From Pseudomonadota bacterium (GTDB lineage Bacteria; Desulfobacterota; Desulfobacteria; Desulfobacterales; ETH-SRB1): a stretch of DNA of 18,252 nucleotides. The translations under genes were made by a program, and so were the position numbers. The notes beneath the pieces were generated by a model. That model was not told where the DNA came from. It ran no database searches and saw only the letters and a program-made list of their open reading frames with translations. Shown here piece after piece: positions 1-8,133 of this stretch; the stretch's first letter is position 1; each line of letters starts with the position of its first letter. Location of the stretch: assembly GCA_018897415.1 (NCBI GenBank), contig JAHIKR010000218.1, positions 1 to 18,252 on the forward strand. Reading direction: 5' to 3'.

Positions 1-35
1 AATCTGCAGGAATCGCGATATTTTTAGGAGAATAA
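1..35 (+). CDS. Possible 3' end of an upstream gene (partial)
   Basis: The frame beginning at base 3 is open from the window edge and reads SAGIAIFLGE before a TAA at 33-35, one base before the ispF start. A coding tail ending this close to ispF would fit an operon. The short hydrophobic stretch vaguely resembles the C-terminus of SpoU/TrmH-type RNA methyltransferases, but ten residues cannot establish that. The frame could equally be non-coding. Confidence 0.25.
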   Translation, partial: SAGIAIFLGE

Positions 36-36
36 A

Positions 37-510
37 ATGCGTATAGGTATTGGATATGATGTGCACAGGCTTGTTCAGGGGCGAGAGCTGGTTCTTGGAG
101 GAGTCATTATTCCCTTTGAAAAGGGTTTGTATGGGCACTCAGATGCAGATGTGCTTGTCCATGCCTTATGTGACGCGCTTTTAGGTGCGGCCGGTCTCGG
201 TGATATCGGCCAGCATTTTCCGGATACAGATCCCGCATTCAAAGATATTCACAGTATAAAACTTCTTGTAAAAACCTGCGAAATGATCAGCAAAAAAGGC
301 TTTAAAATAAATAACGTAGATTCTACGATTTTTGCACAGGAACCAAAGATTGCCCCTTATAAAGATGCCATGAAAAAAAACATCGCTCAGGCAATAGAAG
401 TTGAACCCGCCTGCATCAATATCAAAGCCACCACAACTGAAGGCCTCGGGATGATCGGGGAAGGAGATGGAATTGGGGCTATGTGTATTGTTCTAATTTC
501 AGGGGATTAA
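37..510 (+). CDS. ispF: 2-C-methyl-D-erythritol 2,4-cyclodiphosphate synthase
   Basis: IspF catalyses the fifth step of the non-mevalonate (MEP) isoprenoid pathway in the cytoplasm. It closes CDP-ME 2-phosphate to the cyclic diphosphate with release of CMP. The 157 residues match the usual family length. The N-terminal GIGYDVHR supplies metal ligands D8 and H10, and the third ligand H42 lies in the block GHSDADVLVHALCDALLGA. The family motifs DIGQHFPDTD and TTTEGLGMIG(E) are also present. The ATG at 37 has a good Shine-Dalgarno sequence, AGGAG at 26-30, six bases upstream. The gene is complete and normal. The next gene, cysS, is separated from it by a 216-base inverted-repeat gap, so tight co-translation is unlikely. 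Confidence 0.97.
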   Translation: MRIGIGYDVHRLVQGRELVLGGVIIPFEKGLYGHSDADVLVHALCDALLGAAGLGDIGQHFPDTDPAFKDIHSIKLLVKTCEMISKKGFKINNVDSTIFAQEPKIAPYKDAMKKNIAQAIEVEPACINIKATTTEGLGMIGEGDGIGAMCIVLISGD

Positions 511-708
511 AGGCGCTAACTTAACCCCAAAAGACATTAACTATTGATTATTAATTATTGATTATTAATTATTGATTGCGGAATTTCTCCTGCGCCTAAT
601 TATGCTGAGGCTCAAGGCAACCAACCGTGAACCGTGAACCTGACAACCTGAGTAGTTACAAATAATCAATAATCAATTGTTAATAATTAATTTTTAAGTT
701 AGCGCTTA
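511..708. repeat. Nested inverted-repeat element between ispF and cysS
   Basis: The outer arms are GCGCTAACTTAA at 513-524 and its exact complement at 694-705. Inside, the left arm has five alternating heptamers (ATTGATT/ATTAATT) at 543-577, answered by an AT-rich heptamer arm at 661-690 in the opposite sense. The centre carries two ACCGTGA units (624-637) followed by CCTGAGTAGTTACAA (647-661), a motif found again at 6545, 11059 and (reversed) 16488. A further pair of 7-bp units, GGGATCA and GGGATCG, occupies 712-725, just before the cysS ATG. No gene is visible here. Confidence 0.8.
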
Positions 709-726
709 TGTGGGATCAGGGATCGT

Positions 727-2169
727 ATGACAATTCGCATATATAATACATTGAATAGAAAAAAAGAAGTCTTTGAACCTATGAAACAGGGCAGGGTAGG
801 CATGTATGTTTGCGGCCCGACTGTTTATGATTCATGCCATATAGGACATGCAAGGTCTATATTAACATTTGACGTCATTGCCAGATATTTAAGGGCAAAA
901 GGCTTTGAAGTAACTTATGTTAGAAATTTTACTGATGTTGACGATAAAATAATTAATCGTGCCGATCAGCTAGGTATTGATTGCAAAACACTTGCTGAAA
1001 AATACATTAATGAATTTTATGAGGACATGGATGCTCTCAATGTTGAAAGACCCACAATCGAACCAAGGGCCACAGAACATGTTGCTCAGATTATAAAAGT
1101 CATTGAAATGCTTATAGACAAAAGCCTGGCATATCAGATCGACGGCGATATATTTTTTGCAATAGAATCATTTAAAGATTATGGCAAACTTTCCGGACGC
1201 AGACTTGAAGATATGGAAGCCGGCGCCAGAGTAGATGTCGATGAAAGAAAGCGCAACCCTTTTGATTTTGCTTTATGGAAATCGGCCAAGCCCGGAGAGC
1301 CTGCCTGGGACAGCCCTTGGGGTAAGGGAAGGCCGGGATGGCATATTGAATGTTCGGCAATGAGCACCGAATATCTTGGTAAAACATTTGATATTCATGG
1401 CGGAGGAAAAGATCTTATCTTTCCGCATCACGAAAATGAAATTGCACAGTCAGAAGGGGCATTTGGCAAGCCTTTTGCCAGGTTTTGGATTCACAACGGC
1501 TTTGTAAATATAAACCAGGAAAAAATGTCAAAATCGCTTGGCAACTTTTTGATGATAAAGGATATATTAAAATCCTTTCATCCTGAGACTGTAAGGCTGT
1601 TTCTCCTCTCCAGCCATTACAGAAGCCCCATTGATTTTACAGATAAAGCAATGGATGAGGCAAGTGCCGGCCTTGACAAGATTTATGCGCTGCTTGAACG
1701 AATTGAAGAAAAGAAAGAACTTTCAGAAATAAATAATGTTGAGCCTGGTAATTATTACGAGCACTTTTGCAAAGCAATGGATGATGATTTCAATACCGCC
1801 CGAGGCATTAGTGTGCTTTTTGAAGCTGTTCGAAATATAAATCGCCTGTTAGATGAAAGTAAGGAAGGATTATCTCAAGACACAATAAAAGATATAATTT
1901 CATGTAAATCAGATATCCTGAAAATCAGGGGCATATTAGGCATTCTTTATGAATCACCCGAGGCTTATTTTGAGGGAAAAAAATCTAAGGCTCTGGGAAA
2001 AAAGTCAATTGATCCTGCTGTTATTGAAGATATGGTTAGAGAGAGGGAAAAAGCCAGAATGGCAAAAAACTGGGCAAAGGCAGATAAAATCAGGAATCAT
2101 CTGGAAGTTATGAATATTGTTATTGAGGATCGGCCGGAGGGTACAATCTGGAAGGTGAAAACAGGGTGA
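727..2169 (+). CDS. cysS: Cysteinyl-tRNA synthetase
   Basis: This class I aminoacyl-tRNA synthetase charges tRNA-Cys with cysteine using ATP. Its 480 residues are typical of the family. The sequence shows the zinc and cysteine-binding Cys29 in YVCGPTVYD, the HIGH signature at 38-41, the WHIECSAMS block, the HHENEIAQSE block and the KMSKS loop at 266-270. A DALR-type helical tRNA-binding region and a C-terminal segment ending in ...EGTIWKVK follow. The ATG at 727 gives the family-typical start TIRIYNTLNRKKE. The Shine-Dalgarno sequence is weak (AGGG at 718-721) and lies within a duplicated heptamer. The final codons run straight into a 7-bp repeat array. Confidence 0.97.
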   Translation: MTIRIYNTLNRKKEVFEPMKQGRVGMYVCGPTVYDSCHIGHARSILTFDVIARYLRAKGFEVTYVRNFTDVDDKIINRADQLGIDCKTLAEKYINEFYEDMDALNVERPTIEPRATEHVAQIIKVIEMLIDKSLAYQIDGDIFFAIESFKDYGKLSGRRLEDMEAGARVDVDERKRNPFDFALWKSAKPGEPAWDSPWGKGRPGWHIECSAMSTEYLGKTFDIHGGGKDLIFPHHENEIAQSEGAFGKPFARFWIHNGFVNINQEKMSKSLGNFLMIKDILKSFHPETVRLFLLSSHYRSPIDFTDKAMDEASAGLDKIYALLERIEEKKELSEINNVEPGNYYEHFCKAMDDDFNTARGISVLFEAVRNINRLLDESKEGLSQDTIKDIISCKSDILKIRGILGILYESPEAYFEGKKSKALGKKSIDPAVIEDMVREREKARMAKNWAKADKIRNHLEVMNIVIEDRPEGTIWKVKTG

Positions 2170-2482
2170 AAACAGTGATCAGTGGGCAGTGGGCAGTGAT
2201 CAGATGTTGGGGATCAGGTGAACCGCAGAATTTTGAACAAGGAATGTCGAATGTCGAAGGAAGGTAATGCCTTTGATCTTGAAGGATGAAAACAACCAGT
2301 TGATTTCGATATTTGTGAAAAGCATTGATACTGCAAGACGAAAGAGTAAGAAAACTTCATAATTCGACATTCGATATTCGACATTCGATATTCAATAACG
2401 AACGTGAATTTCCCTGAAGTGAATATATTCTCAAAAAGCTAAGATATTGCTATAAATTTAACATATTATCCCATCGAACCTT
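2170..2482. repeat. cysS-uvrB gap: two heptamer arrays and a repeat shared with 10 kb
   Basis: This 313-base gap has no gene. It opens with four 7-bp units (AGTGATC/AGTGGGC) at 2174-2201. A block beginning TGAACCGCAGAATT (from 2219) then leads into two GAATGTC units (2242-2255). At 2362-2389 there are four units alternating ATTCGAC and ATTCGAT in the opposite sense, followed by AATAACGAACGTGAATT. The left and right blocks recur at 10002-10028 and 10062-10122, so this is a dispersed family. The last 70 bases before uvrB are plain AT-rich sequence, with no promoter I can assert. Confidence 0.75.
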
Positions 2483-4471
2483 ATGTCTTCCTTTAAGCTG
2501 GTATTAAATTTCTCACCAAAGGGGGATCAGCCTTATGCAATAGAATCCTTGAGCAAAGGTGTTTTATCCGGAAAAAAGCACCAGGTTCTTCTGGGTATTA
2601 CAGGATCCGGTAAAACATTTACAATTGCTCATGTTATTGCAAAAGTTGAAAAACCAACCATAGTCATAGCCCCGAACAAAACATTGGCTGCACAACTGTA
2701 CAGCGAGTTCAAGGAACTGTTCCCGGAAAATGCTGTTGAATATTTTGTAAGTTACTATGACTACTACCAGCCTGAAGCATATATCCCTGCCAGCGATACC
2801 TATATACAAAAAGACTCTTCAATAAACGAAATGATTGATAAACTTCGCCATTCCGCGACAAGATCTGTCCTTTCACGACGGGATGTTATTGTCGTGGCAA
2901 GTGTATCCTGCATATTCGGACTTGGCACTCCTGAAGAATATCTTGCAATGAGTATTAATCTTGAAACCGGTGCTGAACTATCCCGCGATAAACTTATTTC
3001 AGATCTTGTTGCCATCCATTATGACCGTAACGATATTGATTTCCACAGAGGAGTATTCAGGGTAAGAGGTGACAGGGTTGAAATTTTTCCATCTTATGAA
3101 GAAGATTTAGCAGTAAGGATAGATTTTTTCGGGGATCAGATCGAAAACATATCAGAAATTGATTCGTTAAAAGGTAATGTGATTAATTGCATTAAAAATA
3201 TATCTATATATCCGGCAAGCCATTACGTCAGTAAAAAAAATATTTTAAAAAGAGCAACCGAATCGATCATCGCGGAACTTAAAGACAGAATAGAATATTT
3301 CAGACATGAAAACAAGCTTATAGAAGCGCAGCGCATAGAAGAAAGAACTAATTTCGATCTTGAAATGATGCAGGAGCTTGGATACTGCAATGGAATTGAA
3401 AATTATTCGAGACATCTCACTGGTAGAAAGCGCGGCGAACCTCCGCCGACCCTTTTAGATTATTTTCCGGATGATTTTCTTGTATGCATTGATGAAAGCC
3501 ATATCGCTGTACCACAGCTTCGAGCTATGTATGCGGGTGACAGGTCTCGCAAGGAAACACTTATCGAGTATGGATTCAGACTGCCGTCCGCTCTGGATAA
3601 CCGTCCTCTAAAGTTTGAAGAATTCGAGTCAAAAATATCCCAGGCGATTTATGTTTCGGCAACTCCTGCCGAATATGAACTCGAGAAAGGAAAACATGCT
3701 CTCGTCGAACAGATTGTAAGGCCGACAGGGCTTATTGACCCAGCAATTGATGTGCGGAAAGCAGAGAATCAGGTTGATGATCTTTATGATGAAATTATTA
3801 AGCACAATAAGCTGGATGAGAGAGTACTGGTAACTACCCTTACGAAACGTATGGCGGAAGATCTTGCTGAATATTATGCTGATATGGGAATTAAAGTACG
3901 TTATCTTCACGCTGATATCAAAACAATAGAACGCATGGATATCATAAGGGACCTTAGAAGGGGCGAGTTTGATGTGCTTGTTGGAATAAATCTGCTGCGT
4001 GAGGGCCTGGACATACCTGAGGTTTCACTTGTGGCAATACTGGATGCCGATAAAGAAGGATTTTTGCGTTCAGCCAGATCACTTATTCAGACATGTGGAC
4101 GCGCCTCAAGAAATGTCGGCGGTATGGTAATAATGTATGCTGACCATGTTACAAAATCAATGAAACAGGCAATAGACGAAACAAACAGGCGCAGGAAAAT
4201 ACAACAGGCTTACAATAAAAAATACGATATTATTCCCACAACCATAAAAAAGAATATAGTATCTATATTTGAGACCGTTTATGAGACCGATCATGAACAG
4301 GTTGATAATGTATCAGAAACACTTGCAGAGTACGAATCCACTGACAATCTGGATGATATTATAAAAGCTATGGAAGATGAAATGAATCAGGCGGCAAGAG
4401 AACTTGCGTTTGAAAAAGCCGCAGAGCTGAGGGATCAGATAAAGGCGCTGAAAAAAATAATGCTTTATTAG
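2483..4471 (+). CDS. uvrB: Excinuclease ABC subunit B
   Basis: UvrB is the damage-verifying helicase-like subunit of nucleotide excision repair. It is loaded by UvrA, and then recruits UvrC for dual incision. Domains in order: Walker A GITGSGKT at 38-45; the damage-clamping beta-hairpin region YYDYYQPEAY at 91-100; the conserved RRDVIVVASVSCIFGLG block; the DESH box; helicase motifs V and VI (LVGINLLREGLDIPEVSLVAILDADKEGFLRS and QTCGRASRN); and a C-terminal UVR motif (FEKAAELRDQIKAL) that contacts UvrC. The length of 662 residues is normal. No clear Shine-Dalgarno sequence precedes the ATG at 2483, but FKLVLNFSPKGDQPYAI aligns with other UvrB N-termini. uvrC lies 96 bases downstream. Confidence 0.98.
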   Translation: MSSFKLVLNFSPKGDQPYAIESLSKGVLSGKKHQVLLGITGSGKTFTIAHVIAKVEKPTIVIAPNKTLAAQLYSEFKELFPENAVEYFVSYYDYYQPEAYIPASDTYIQKDSSINEMIDKLRHSATRSVLSRRDVIVVASVSCIFGLGTPEEYLAMSINLETGAELSRDKLISDLVAIHYDRNDIDFHRGVFRVRGDRVEIFPSYEEDLAVRIDFFGDQIENISEIDSLKGNVINCIKNISIYPASHYVSKKNILKRATESIIAELKDRIEYFRHENKLIEAQRIEERTNFDLEMMQELGYCNGIENYSRHLTGRKRGEPPPTLLDYFPDDFLVCIDESHIAVPQLRAMYAGDRSRKETLIEYGFRLPSALDNRPLKFEEFESKISQAIYVSATPAEYELEKGKHALVEQIVRPTGLIDPAIDVRKAENQVDDLYDEIIKHNKLDERVLVTTLTKRMAEDLAEYYADMGIKVRYLHADIKTIERMDIIRDLRRGEFDVLVGINLLREGLDIPEVSLVAILDADKEGFLRSARSLIQTCGRASRNVGGMVIMYADHVTKSMKQAIDETNRRRKIQQAYNKKYDIIPTTIKKNIVSIFETVYETDHEQVDNVSETLAEYESTDNLDDIIKAMEDEMNQAARELAFEKAAELRDQIKALKKIMLY

Positions 4472-4474
4472 GGA

Positions 4475-4556
4475 ATAGGTAGATAGGCTGAAGGTAGAAG
4501 GCTAAAGCTGGAAGATGGATAGCCTTCAGCCTTCGGACTTCAGCCTATCCACCTAA
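4475..4556. repeat. Long hairpin between uvrB and uvrC (GGTGGATAGGCTGAAGG family)
   Basis: The left arm (4475-4513) reads ATAGGTAGATAGGCTGAAGG and continues in degenerate 7-bp units of the form GGCTGAA. The right arm (4521-4556) has AGCCTTC units and ends CTTCAGCCTATCCACCTAA, complementary to the left. The hairpin is followed by TTTTTT (4558-4563), so it could act as a partial terminator or as an RNA-stability element between the two repair genes. Related copies occur at 13201 (half only) and 16501 (full). Confidence 0.8.
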
Positions 4557-4567
4557 GTTTTTTAACT

Positions 4568-6445
4568 ATGACAATAAACTTAAATGACAAATTATCCAGC
4601 GCGCCCAATGATCCTGGCGTCTATCTTATGAAGGATTCTGAAGGAAAAGTTATTTATGTCGGCAAGGCCAGAGACCTTAAAAAAAGGCTTTCCTCATATT
4701 TCAAACAATCCGGGCAGATAGATCTGAAAACAGGAGTTCTGGTTAAAAACGTCTCAAGCTTTGATACAATTATAACAAGAACCGAAAAAGAAGCGCTTAT
4801 CCTGGAATCGAATCTTATCAAACGATATAAGCCAAGGTATAACGTGATCCTGAAGGATGATAAAAGATATCCTTCGCTGCGTCTGGATATAAAAAGTCAA
4901 TATCCGAACCTGAATATTGTTAGAAAGATAGAAAAAAACGGCGCGCAGTACTTTGGCCCTTTTTCATCTTCCCAGGCTGTTCGACAGACTTTAAAAATAA
5001 TCCACAAGACATTCAAACTTCGGAAATGTAAAACAAAAAATTTTAAAAAAAGACTGCGCCCATGCCTTAACTATCAAATAGATGCATGCTTTGCACCATG
5101 CTGTCTGGATGTTGATAACAAAACTTATAATGAAATTGTTAAAGAAGTTGTCCTGTTTTTAAAGGGGAGAACTCCAGAACTTATTAAAAAAATAAAAAAA
5201 CAGATGACATCTGCAGCTAAAGATCAGGATTATGAAAGAGCTGCAGTATTCAGGGACAAGATTTTCGCACTTGAAAAAATGCTTGAAAAACAGGTTGCAG
5301 TAACTACTGATTTTAAAGACAGAGATGTAATTGCTATTGCTGATTCTCCCGAAATTTCACTTCTATCCCTGCTTTTCGTCCGTGGCGGATATCTTTTGGG
5401 CAAAAGGTGTTTCAGTTTTACAAAGACCATGTCAACAAAAGCAGAAATGGTTGGCGCATTTATCAGACAGTATTATGAAAAAACGCATTTTGTTCCTCAA
5501 GAAGTCCTTGTTCCGATTCCCTTGGAAGATACTTGCTTGCTTGAAGACTGGTTAACTACCATAAATCAAAAGAAAGTCAGGATCCTTTATCCCAGAAGAG
5601 GGGAAAAGGCCCAGCTTATTAAAATGGCAGTACATAATGCACAAAACAGTCTAAAAGATCTGATAGCTTCTACTGCTGCTGAAATTGACATTTCCGTCAG
5701 ACTTCAAAAAAGGCTAAGAATGGACAAAATGCCGGAACGCATAGAATGCTTTGACAACTCCAATATATCCGGGACAGAGCCTGTGGCAGGCATGGTAGTT
5801 TTTGAAAATGGAAAGCCCAATAAATCCTTATATCGTAAATACAAAATAAAAACAGTTAATAAACAAAATGACTATGCATACATGGCTGAAATACTTACCA
5901 GGCGTTATGGCAAAGGAGAAAAATCCAAGCCTTATCCTGATCTGCTTATAGTAGACGGCGGCAAGGGGCATCTGAATATTGCTTTATCAATTATAAAAAA
6001 GTTTAAACTTGAAAAAAACTTTGAAATAATAGGTATAGCAAAAAAACCCGCCCGCCTCGCGCCCGCCTGCCACTGCGAGGCACGAGCGGGCAGGTTGCGA
6101 AGCATTGCGGGCAGGGATGTAAGCAGGGGAGAAACAAACGATAAGGTTTACCAGCCAGGCAGGGCAAACCCTGTTAACTTCGGCAGGGAAGGGGATCTAC
6201 TGCTTTTTCTCCAAAAAATAAGGGATGAGGCGCATCGTTTTGCGATCTCTTTTCATCGCAAACGTCGAAACAGGAAATCTATGCATTCTATTCTTGATAC
6301 TGTTCCAGGCATAGGCAAAAAAAGGAAAGAAACACTTCTTAAACACTTTGGAAGTATTGATAAAATACGTCAGGCAACAATTGAAGAACTTGTGTCTGTG
6401 CCGGGAATAAGTCGTAAGATAGCTGAAGCATTAAAACTAAAGTAA
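4568..6445 (+). CDS. uvrC: Excinuclease ABC subunit C, with an in-frame repeat insertion
   Basis: UvrC makes both incisions in nucleotide excision repair. The N-terminal GIY-YIG nuclease is at about 15-95 (GVYLM, VIYVGKARDLKKRL). A cysteine cluster (CLNYQIDACFAPCC) and the UVR motif that binds UvrB (about 199-234) follow. The RNase H-like nuclease has D396 (CFDNSN), D463 (VDGGKGH) and H556 (DEAHRF), and tandem helix-hairpin-helix motifs end the protein. Residues 494-519 are foreign: a GC-rich palindromic repeat sits between IGIAKK and RGETNDKVY, which are close together in ordinary UvrC. Without it the protein would be 599 residues. The frame is intact and all catalytic residues remain, so the protein may be functional. 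No Shine-Dalgarno sequence is evident at the ATG. Confidence 0.96.
   Translation: MTINLNDKLSSAPNDPGVYLMKDSEGKVIYVGKARDLKKRLSSYFKQSGQIDLKTGVLVKNVSSFDTIITRTEKEALILESNLIKRYKPRYNVILKDDKRYPSLRLDIKSQYPNLNIVRKIEKNGAQYFGPFSSSQAVRQTLKIIHKTFKLRKCKTKNFKKRLRPCLNYQIDACFAPCCLDVDNKTYNEIVKEVVLFLKGRTPELIKKIKKQMTSAAKDQDYERAAVFRDKIFALEKMLEKQVAVTTDFKDRDVIAIADSPEISLLSLLFVRGGYLLGKRCFSFTKTMSTKAEMVGAFIRQYYEKTHFVPQEVLVPIPLEDTCLLEDWLTTINQKKVRILYPRRGEKAQLIKMAVHNAQNSLKDLIASTAAEIDISVRLQKRLRMDKMPERIECFDNSNISGTEPVAGMVVFENGKPNKSLYRKYKIKTVNKQNDYAYMAEILTRRYGKGEKSKPYPDLLIVDGGKGHLNIALSIIKKFKLEKNFEIIGIAKKPARLAPACHCEARAGRLRSIAGRDVSRGETNDKVYQPGRANPVNFGREGDLLLFLQKIRDEAHRFAISFHRKRRNRKSMHSILDTVPGIGKKRKETLLKHFGSIDKIRQATIEELVSVPGISRKIAEALKLK
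6047..6124. repeat. GC-rich palindromic repeat inserted within uvrC
   Basis: These 78 bases are strikingly GC-rich against AT-rich coding sequence on both sides. They contain CCCGCCTGCCACTGC (from 6062) and, inverted, GCATTGCGGGCAGG (to 6115). The same termini bound the 101- and 103-base elements at 7610 and 7846, and the opening CCCGCCCGCCTCGC recurs at 12306. The length is an exact multiple of three and the frame crosses it without a stop. The encoded peptide is rich in Ala, Arg, Cys and Gly. The exact insertion edges are uncertain by a few bases. Confidence 0.85.
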
Positions 6446-6559
6446 CCGTTCACGGTTCAAGGGTTCAGGGTTCAAGGTTAGAGATCCATGACCGCCAAGA
6501 AATCAAGGAAACCAACCGTGAACCGTGAACCGTGAACCTAATAACCTGAGTAGTTATAA
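6446..6559. repeat. GGTTCAA / ACCGTGA two-armed repeat between uvrC and mdh
   Basis: The left arm begins one base after the uvrC stop codon and has GGTTCAA/GGTTCAG units at 6454-6482. The right arm has three perfect ACCGTGA units at 6515-6535, then CCTGAGTAGTTATAA at 6545-6559. The arms are roughly complementary (GGTTCA against TGAACC). The last bases supply the mdh stop codon (TTA on this strand, 6554-6556). The same layout, with a different middle, recurs at 10883-11073. Confidence 0.8.
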
Positions 6560-7474
6560 AAGTCCCACAAGTTCCTTTACCGCATCGGCTGATTTTCGTA
6601 GAGCTGCGTTCTCCTCATCAGTAAGAGTGATTTGTATAATTTCTTCTATGCCGTTTGAGCCTAATTTTACAGGGACCCCTATAAAAAGATCGTTTATTCC
6701 ATACTCGCCTTCAAGATATGCTGCACAGGGAAGAATCTTCTTTTTGTCTTTAAGAATGGATTCAGCCATTTCTACGGCCGCAGAAGCCGGAGCATAGTAG
6801 GCACTCCCTGTTTTTAAAAGCCCTACAATTTCAGCTCCACCCTTTCTGGTTCTTTCAATTAGAGCATCAATTCTTTCTTTTGAAAGCAATTCAGTAATGG
6901 GTATTCCTGCTACAGTAGAATAGCGTGGCAATGGTACCATTGTATCACCATGGCCGCCTAAAACAAAAGCATGGGTATTTTCAACAGAGACATTAAGTTC
7001 CATTGATATAAAAGCTCTAAATCTGGCTGAGTCTAATACTCCGGCCATGCCGATTACCCTGTTCTTAGGAAAATTGCTTGCCTTATAAGCAACATGACAC
7101 ATAGCATCAAGAGGGTTGCTGACAATAATAAGGACAGCGTCAGGAGAAAACCGAACTATCTGTTCAGTAACACTCTTCATAATTTTTGCATTGGTGTTTA
7201 AAAGATCATCACGACTCATTCCAGGTTTTCTTGGTATTCCTGCTGTGATGATAACGACATCGGATTTTTCTGAGGCCTCATAATTGTTTGAACCAATTAT
7301 ATGGGCATCATGTTTTTCAATCGGCGCCGCCTCCGCAAGGTCAAGAGCTTTTCCCTGAGGCACACCTTCAATAATATCAATCAGTACGACATCGCATAGT
7401 TCTTTTTCAGCCAGGCGCTGTGCTGTAGTAGCTCCTACATTACCAGCTCCGACTATGGTTACTTTCTTGTCCAT
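6554..7474 (-). CDS. mdh: Malate dehydrogenase (LDH-like type)
   Basis: This enzyme interconverts malate and oxaloacetate with NAD in central carbon metabolism. Its 306 residues match the LDH-like malate dehydrogenase group. The Rossmann motif is GAGNVG at 9-14, and D33 is placed to bind the NAD ribose. The active-site loop PRKPGMSRDD has R82 and R88; arginine rather than glutamine at the first position favours oxaloacetate over pyruvate. D148 and R151 (GVLDSARFR) and the catalytic H175 (GGHGDTMVPL) complete the site. A purine-rich AAGG precedes the ATG at a usual distance. The gene converges on uvrC, and its stop codon lies in the end of a dispersed repeat, so the last codons may have been reset. 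Confidence 0.96.
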   Translation of the reverse strand: MDKKVTIVGAGNVGATTAQRLAEKELCDVVLIDIIEGVPQGKALDLAEAAPIEKHDAHIIGSNNYEASEKSDVVIITAGIPRKPGMSRDDLLNTNAKIMKSVTEQIVRFSPDAVLIIVSNPLDAMCHVAYKASNFPKNRVIGMAGVLDSARFRAFISMELNVSVENTHAFVLGGHGDTMVPLPRYSTVAGIPITELLSKERIDALIERTRKGGAEIVGLLKTGSAYYAPASAAVEMAESILKDKKKILPCAAYLEGEYGINDLFIGVPVKLGSNGIEEIIQITLTDEENAALRKSADAVKELVGLL

Positions 7475-7572
7475 TTTTTTCCTTTTCCCCGCTCAACTAT
7501 TTAACAATATCTAAAACTATCATAATTCTCCATTATTGACAATAATTATAAAATCAGGGATATTAAATAATA

Positions 7573-7596
7573 CCTGAACGAAAAGTCATGTTCAGG
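7573..7596. repeat. Small perfect hairpin upstream of mdh
   Basis: CCTGAAC at 7573-7579 is mirrored by GTTCAGG at 7590-7596 with a ten-base loop. It lies about 100 bases upstream of the mdh start, just before the first GC-rich repeat. No T-run follows on either strand, so it is not a classic terminator. Confidence 0.45.
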
Positions 7597-7609
7597 CAAA
7601 ATCCGAATA

Positions 7610-7710
7610 CCCGCCTGCCATGCAACATGATCATGGACAGAATAATAACCTGGGCATAGTGTATTCTTTTCGTGACCACGATGAATCCCAGCACAGGCAT
7701 TGCGGGCAGG
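7610..7710. repeat. MITE-like GC-ended repeat, copy 1 (mdh-purC gap)
   Basis: This 101-base unit starts CCCGCCTGCCATGCA and ends GGCATTGCGGGCAGG, which are imperfect terminal inverted repeats. The interior is ordinary AT/GC and includes GGACAGAATAATAACC and GATGAATC. Copy 2 at 7846 shares the ends and much of the interior in the same orientation. The bases between the copies (7711-7845) hold only a small hairpin, GTCTAC/GTAGAC at 7747-7764. No gene is supported anywhere from 7475 to 8133. Confidence 0.8.
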
Positions 7711-7845
7711 TCGAAATCCGAAATTCAAAACCCTGGCCCAGACCGTGTCTACAGATTAGTAGACTGATTCCCTGGCTTAAAGCGTAAAGTGCGGTACATA
7801 CCAGGGCAGGATAGCACGTAGCACCAGGGCGGGCAAATTCGAATA

Positions 7846-7948
7846 CCCGCCTGCCATGCAGCGTGCTCAAGGACAGAATAATAACCGTGGCATAGTATTA
7901 AAACTTTTCATGACTGCGATGAATCTACGCATAGGCACTGCGGGCAGG
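7846..7948. repeat. MITE-like GC-ended repeat, copy 2
   Basis: This 103-base unit has the same termini as the copy at 7610 and the shared internal blocks GGACAGAATAATAACC and GCGATGAATC. It differs in the middle, which is consistent with divergence after duplication or independent insertion. The family's ends match the GC-rich segment inside uvrC. Confidence 0.8.
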
Positions 7949-7950
7949 CC

Positions 7951-8003
7951 AAATGACAAAATGACAAAAACTAACACATTGGAAATACGACGTTTTTGTC
8001 ATT
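7951..8003. repeat. AATGAC repeat and hairpin upstream of purC
   Basis: Two AAATGAC units (7-8 bp spacing) open this block. AATGACAAAAAC at 7960-7971 is exactly complementary to GTTTTTGTCATT at 7992-8003, forming a 12-bp stem with a 20-base loop. It begins three bases after the GC-ended repeat. It may affect purC transcript structure, but it lies about 130 bases before the purC start. Confidence 0.6.
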
Positions 8004-8120
8004 AAAAAATTCGTATTTGGGTCATTGTTTCGGATTTAGTGCTTCGAATTTCGAATTTCTGAGCGAAAACAGGGTGTTCGGTCAGGCACTAAATATAGAA
8101 ACTTATAAAATCTCAATAAA

Positions 8121-8125
8121 AAGGA
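8121..8125 (+). promoter_or_regulatory. Ribosome binding site that sets the purC start
   Basis: AAGGA lies eight bases before the ATG at 8134. The open frame extends upstream to 7996, but that stretch is repeat-like and has no such site. The protein beginning MESTEPIVFETDF also has the length expected of PurC. Confidence 0.7.
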
Positions 8126-8133
8126 TAAAAATC

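Noticed and set aside
6525..6797. Plus-strand open frame of 90 residues over the mdh 3' end
   Set aside because: It starts in the ACCGTGA repeat and then reads antisense to mdh; its opening residues resemble those of the radical SAM frame only because both begin in the same repeat.
7490..7560. Sigma-70 promoter for mdh on the minus strand (TTGTCA and TATAAT-like hexamers)
   Set aside because: The hexamers exist, but no pair has acceptable spacing, and the AT-rich background makes chance matches likely.
7546..7870. Minus-strand open frames of 60 and 79 residues in the mdh-purC gap
   Set aside because: They are translations of the two GC-ended repeats, with no conserved features.
7996..8133. 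Upstream extension of the purC reading frame by 46 residues
   Set aside because: The extension lies in repeat-like DNA, has no ribosome binding site and lacks family similarity; AAGGA before 8134 and normal PurC length support the shorter protein.
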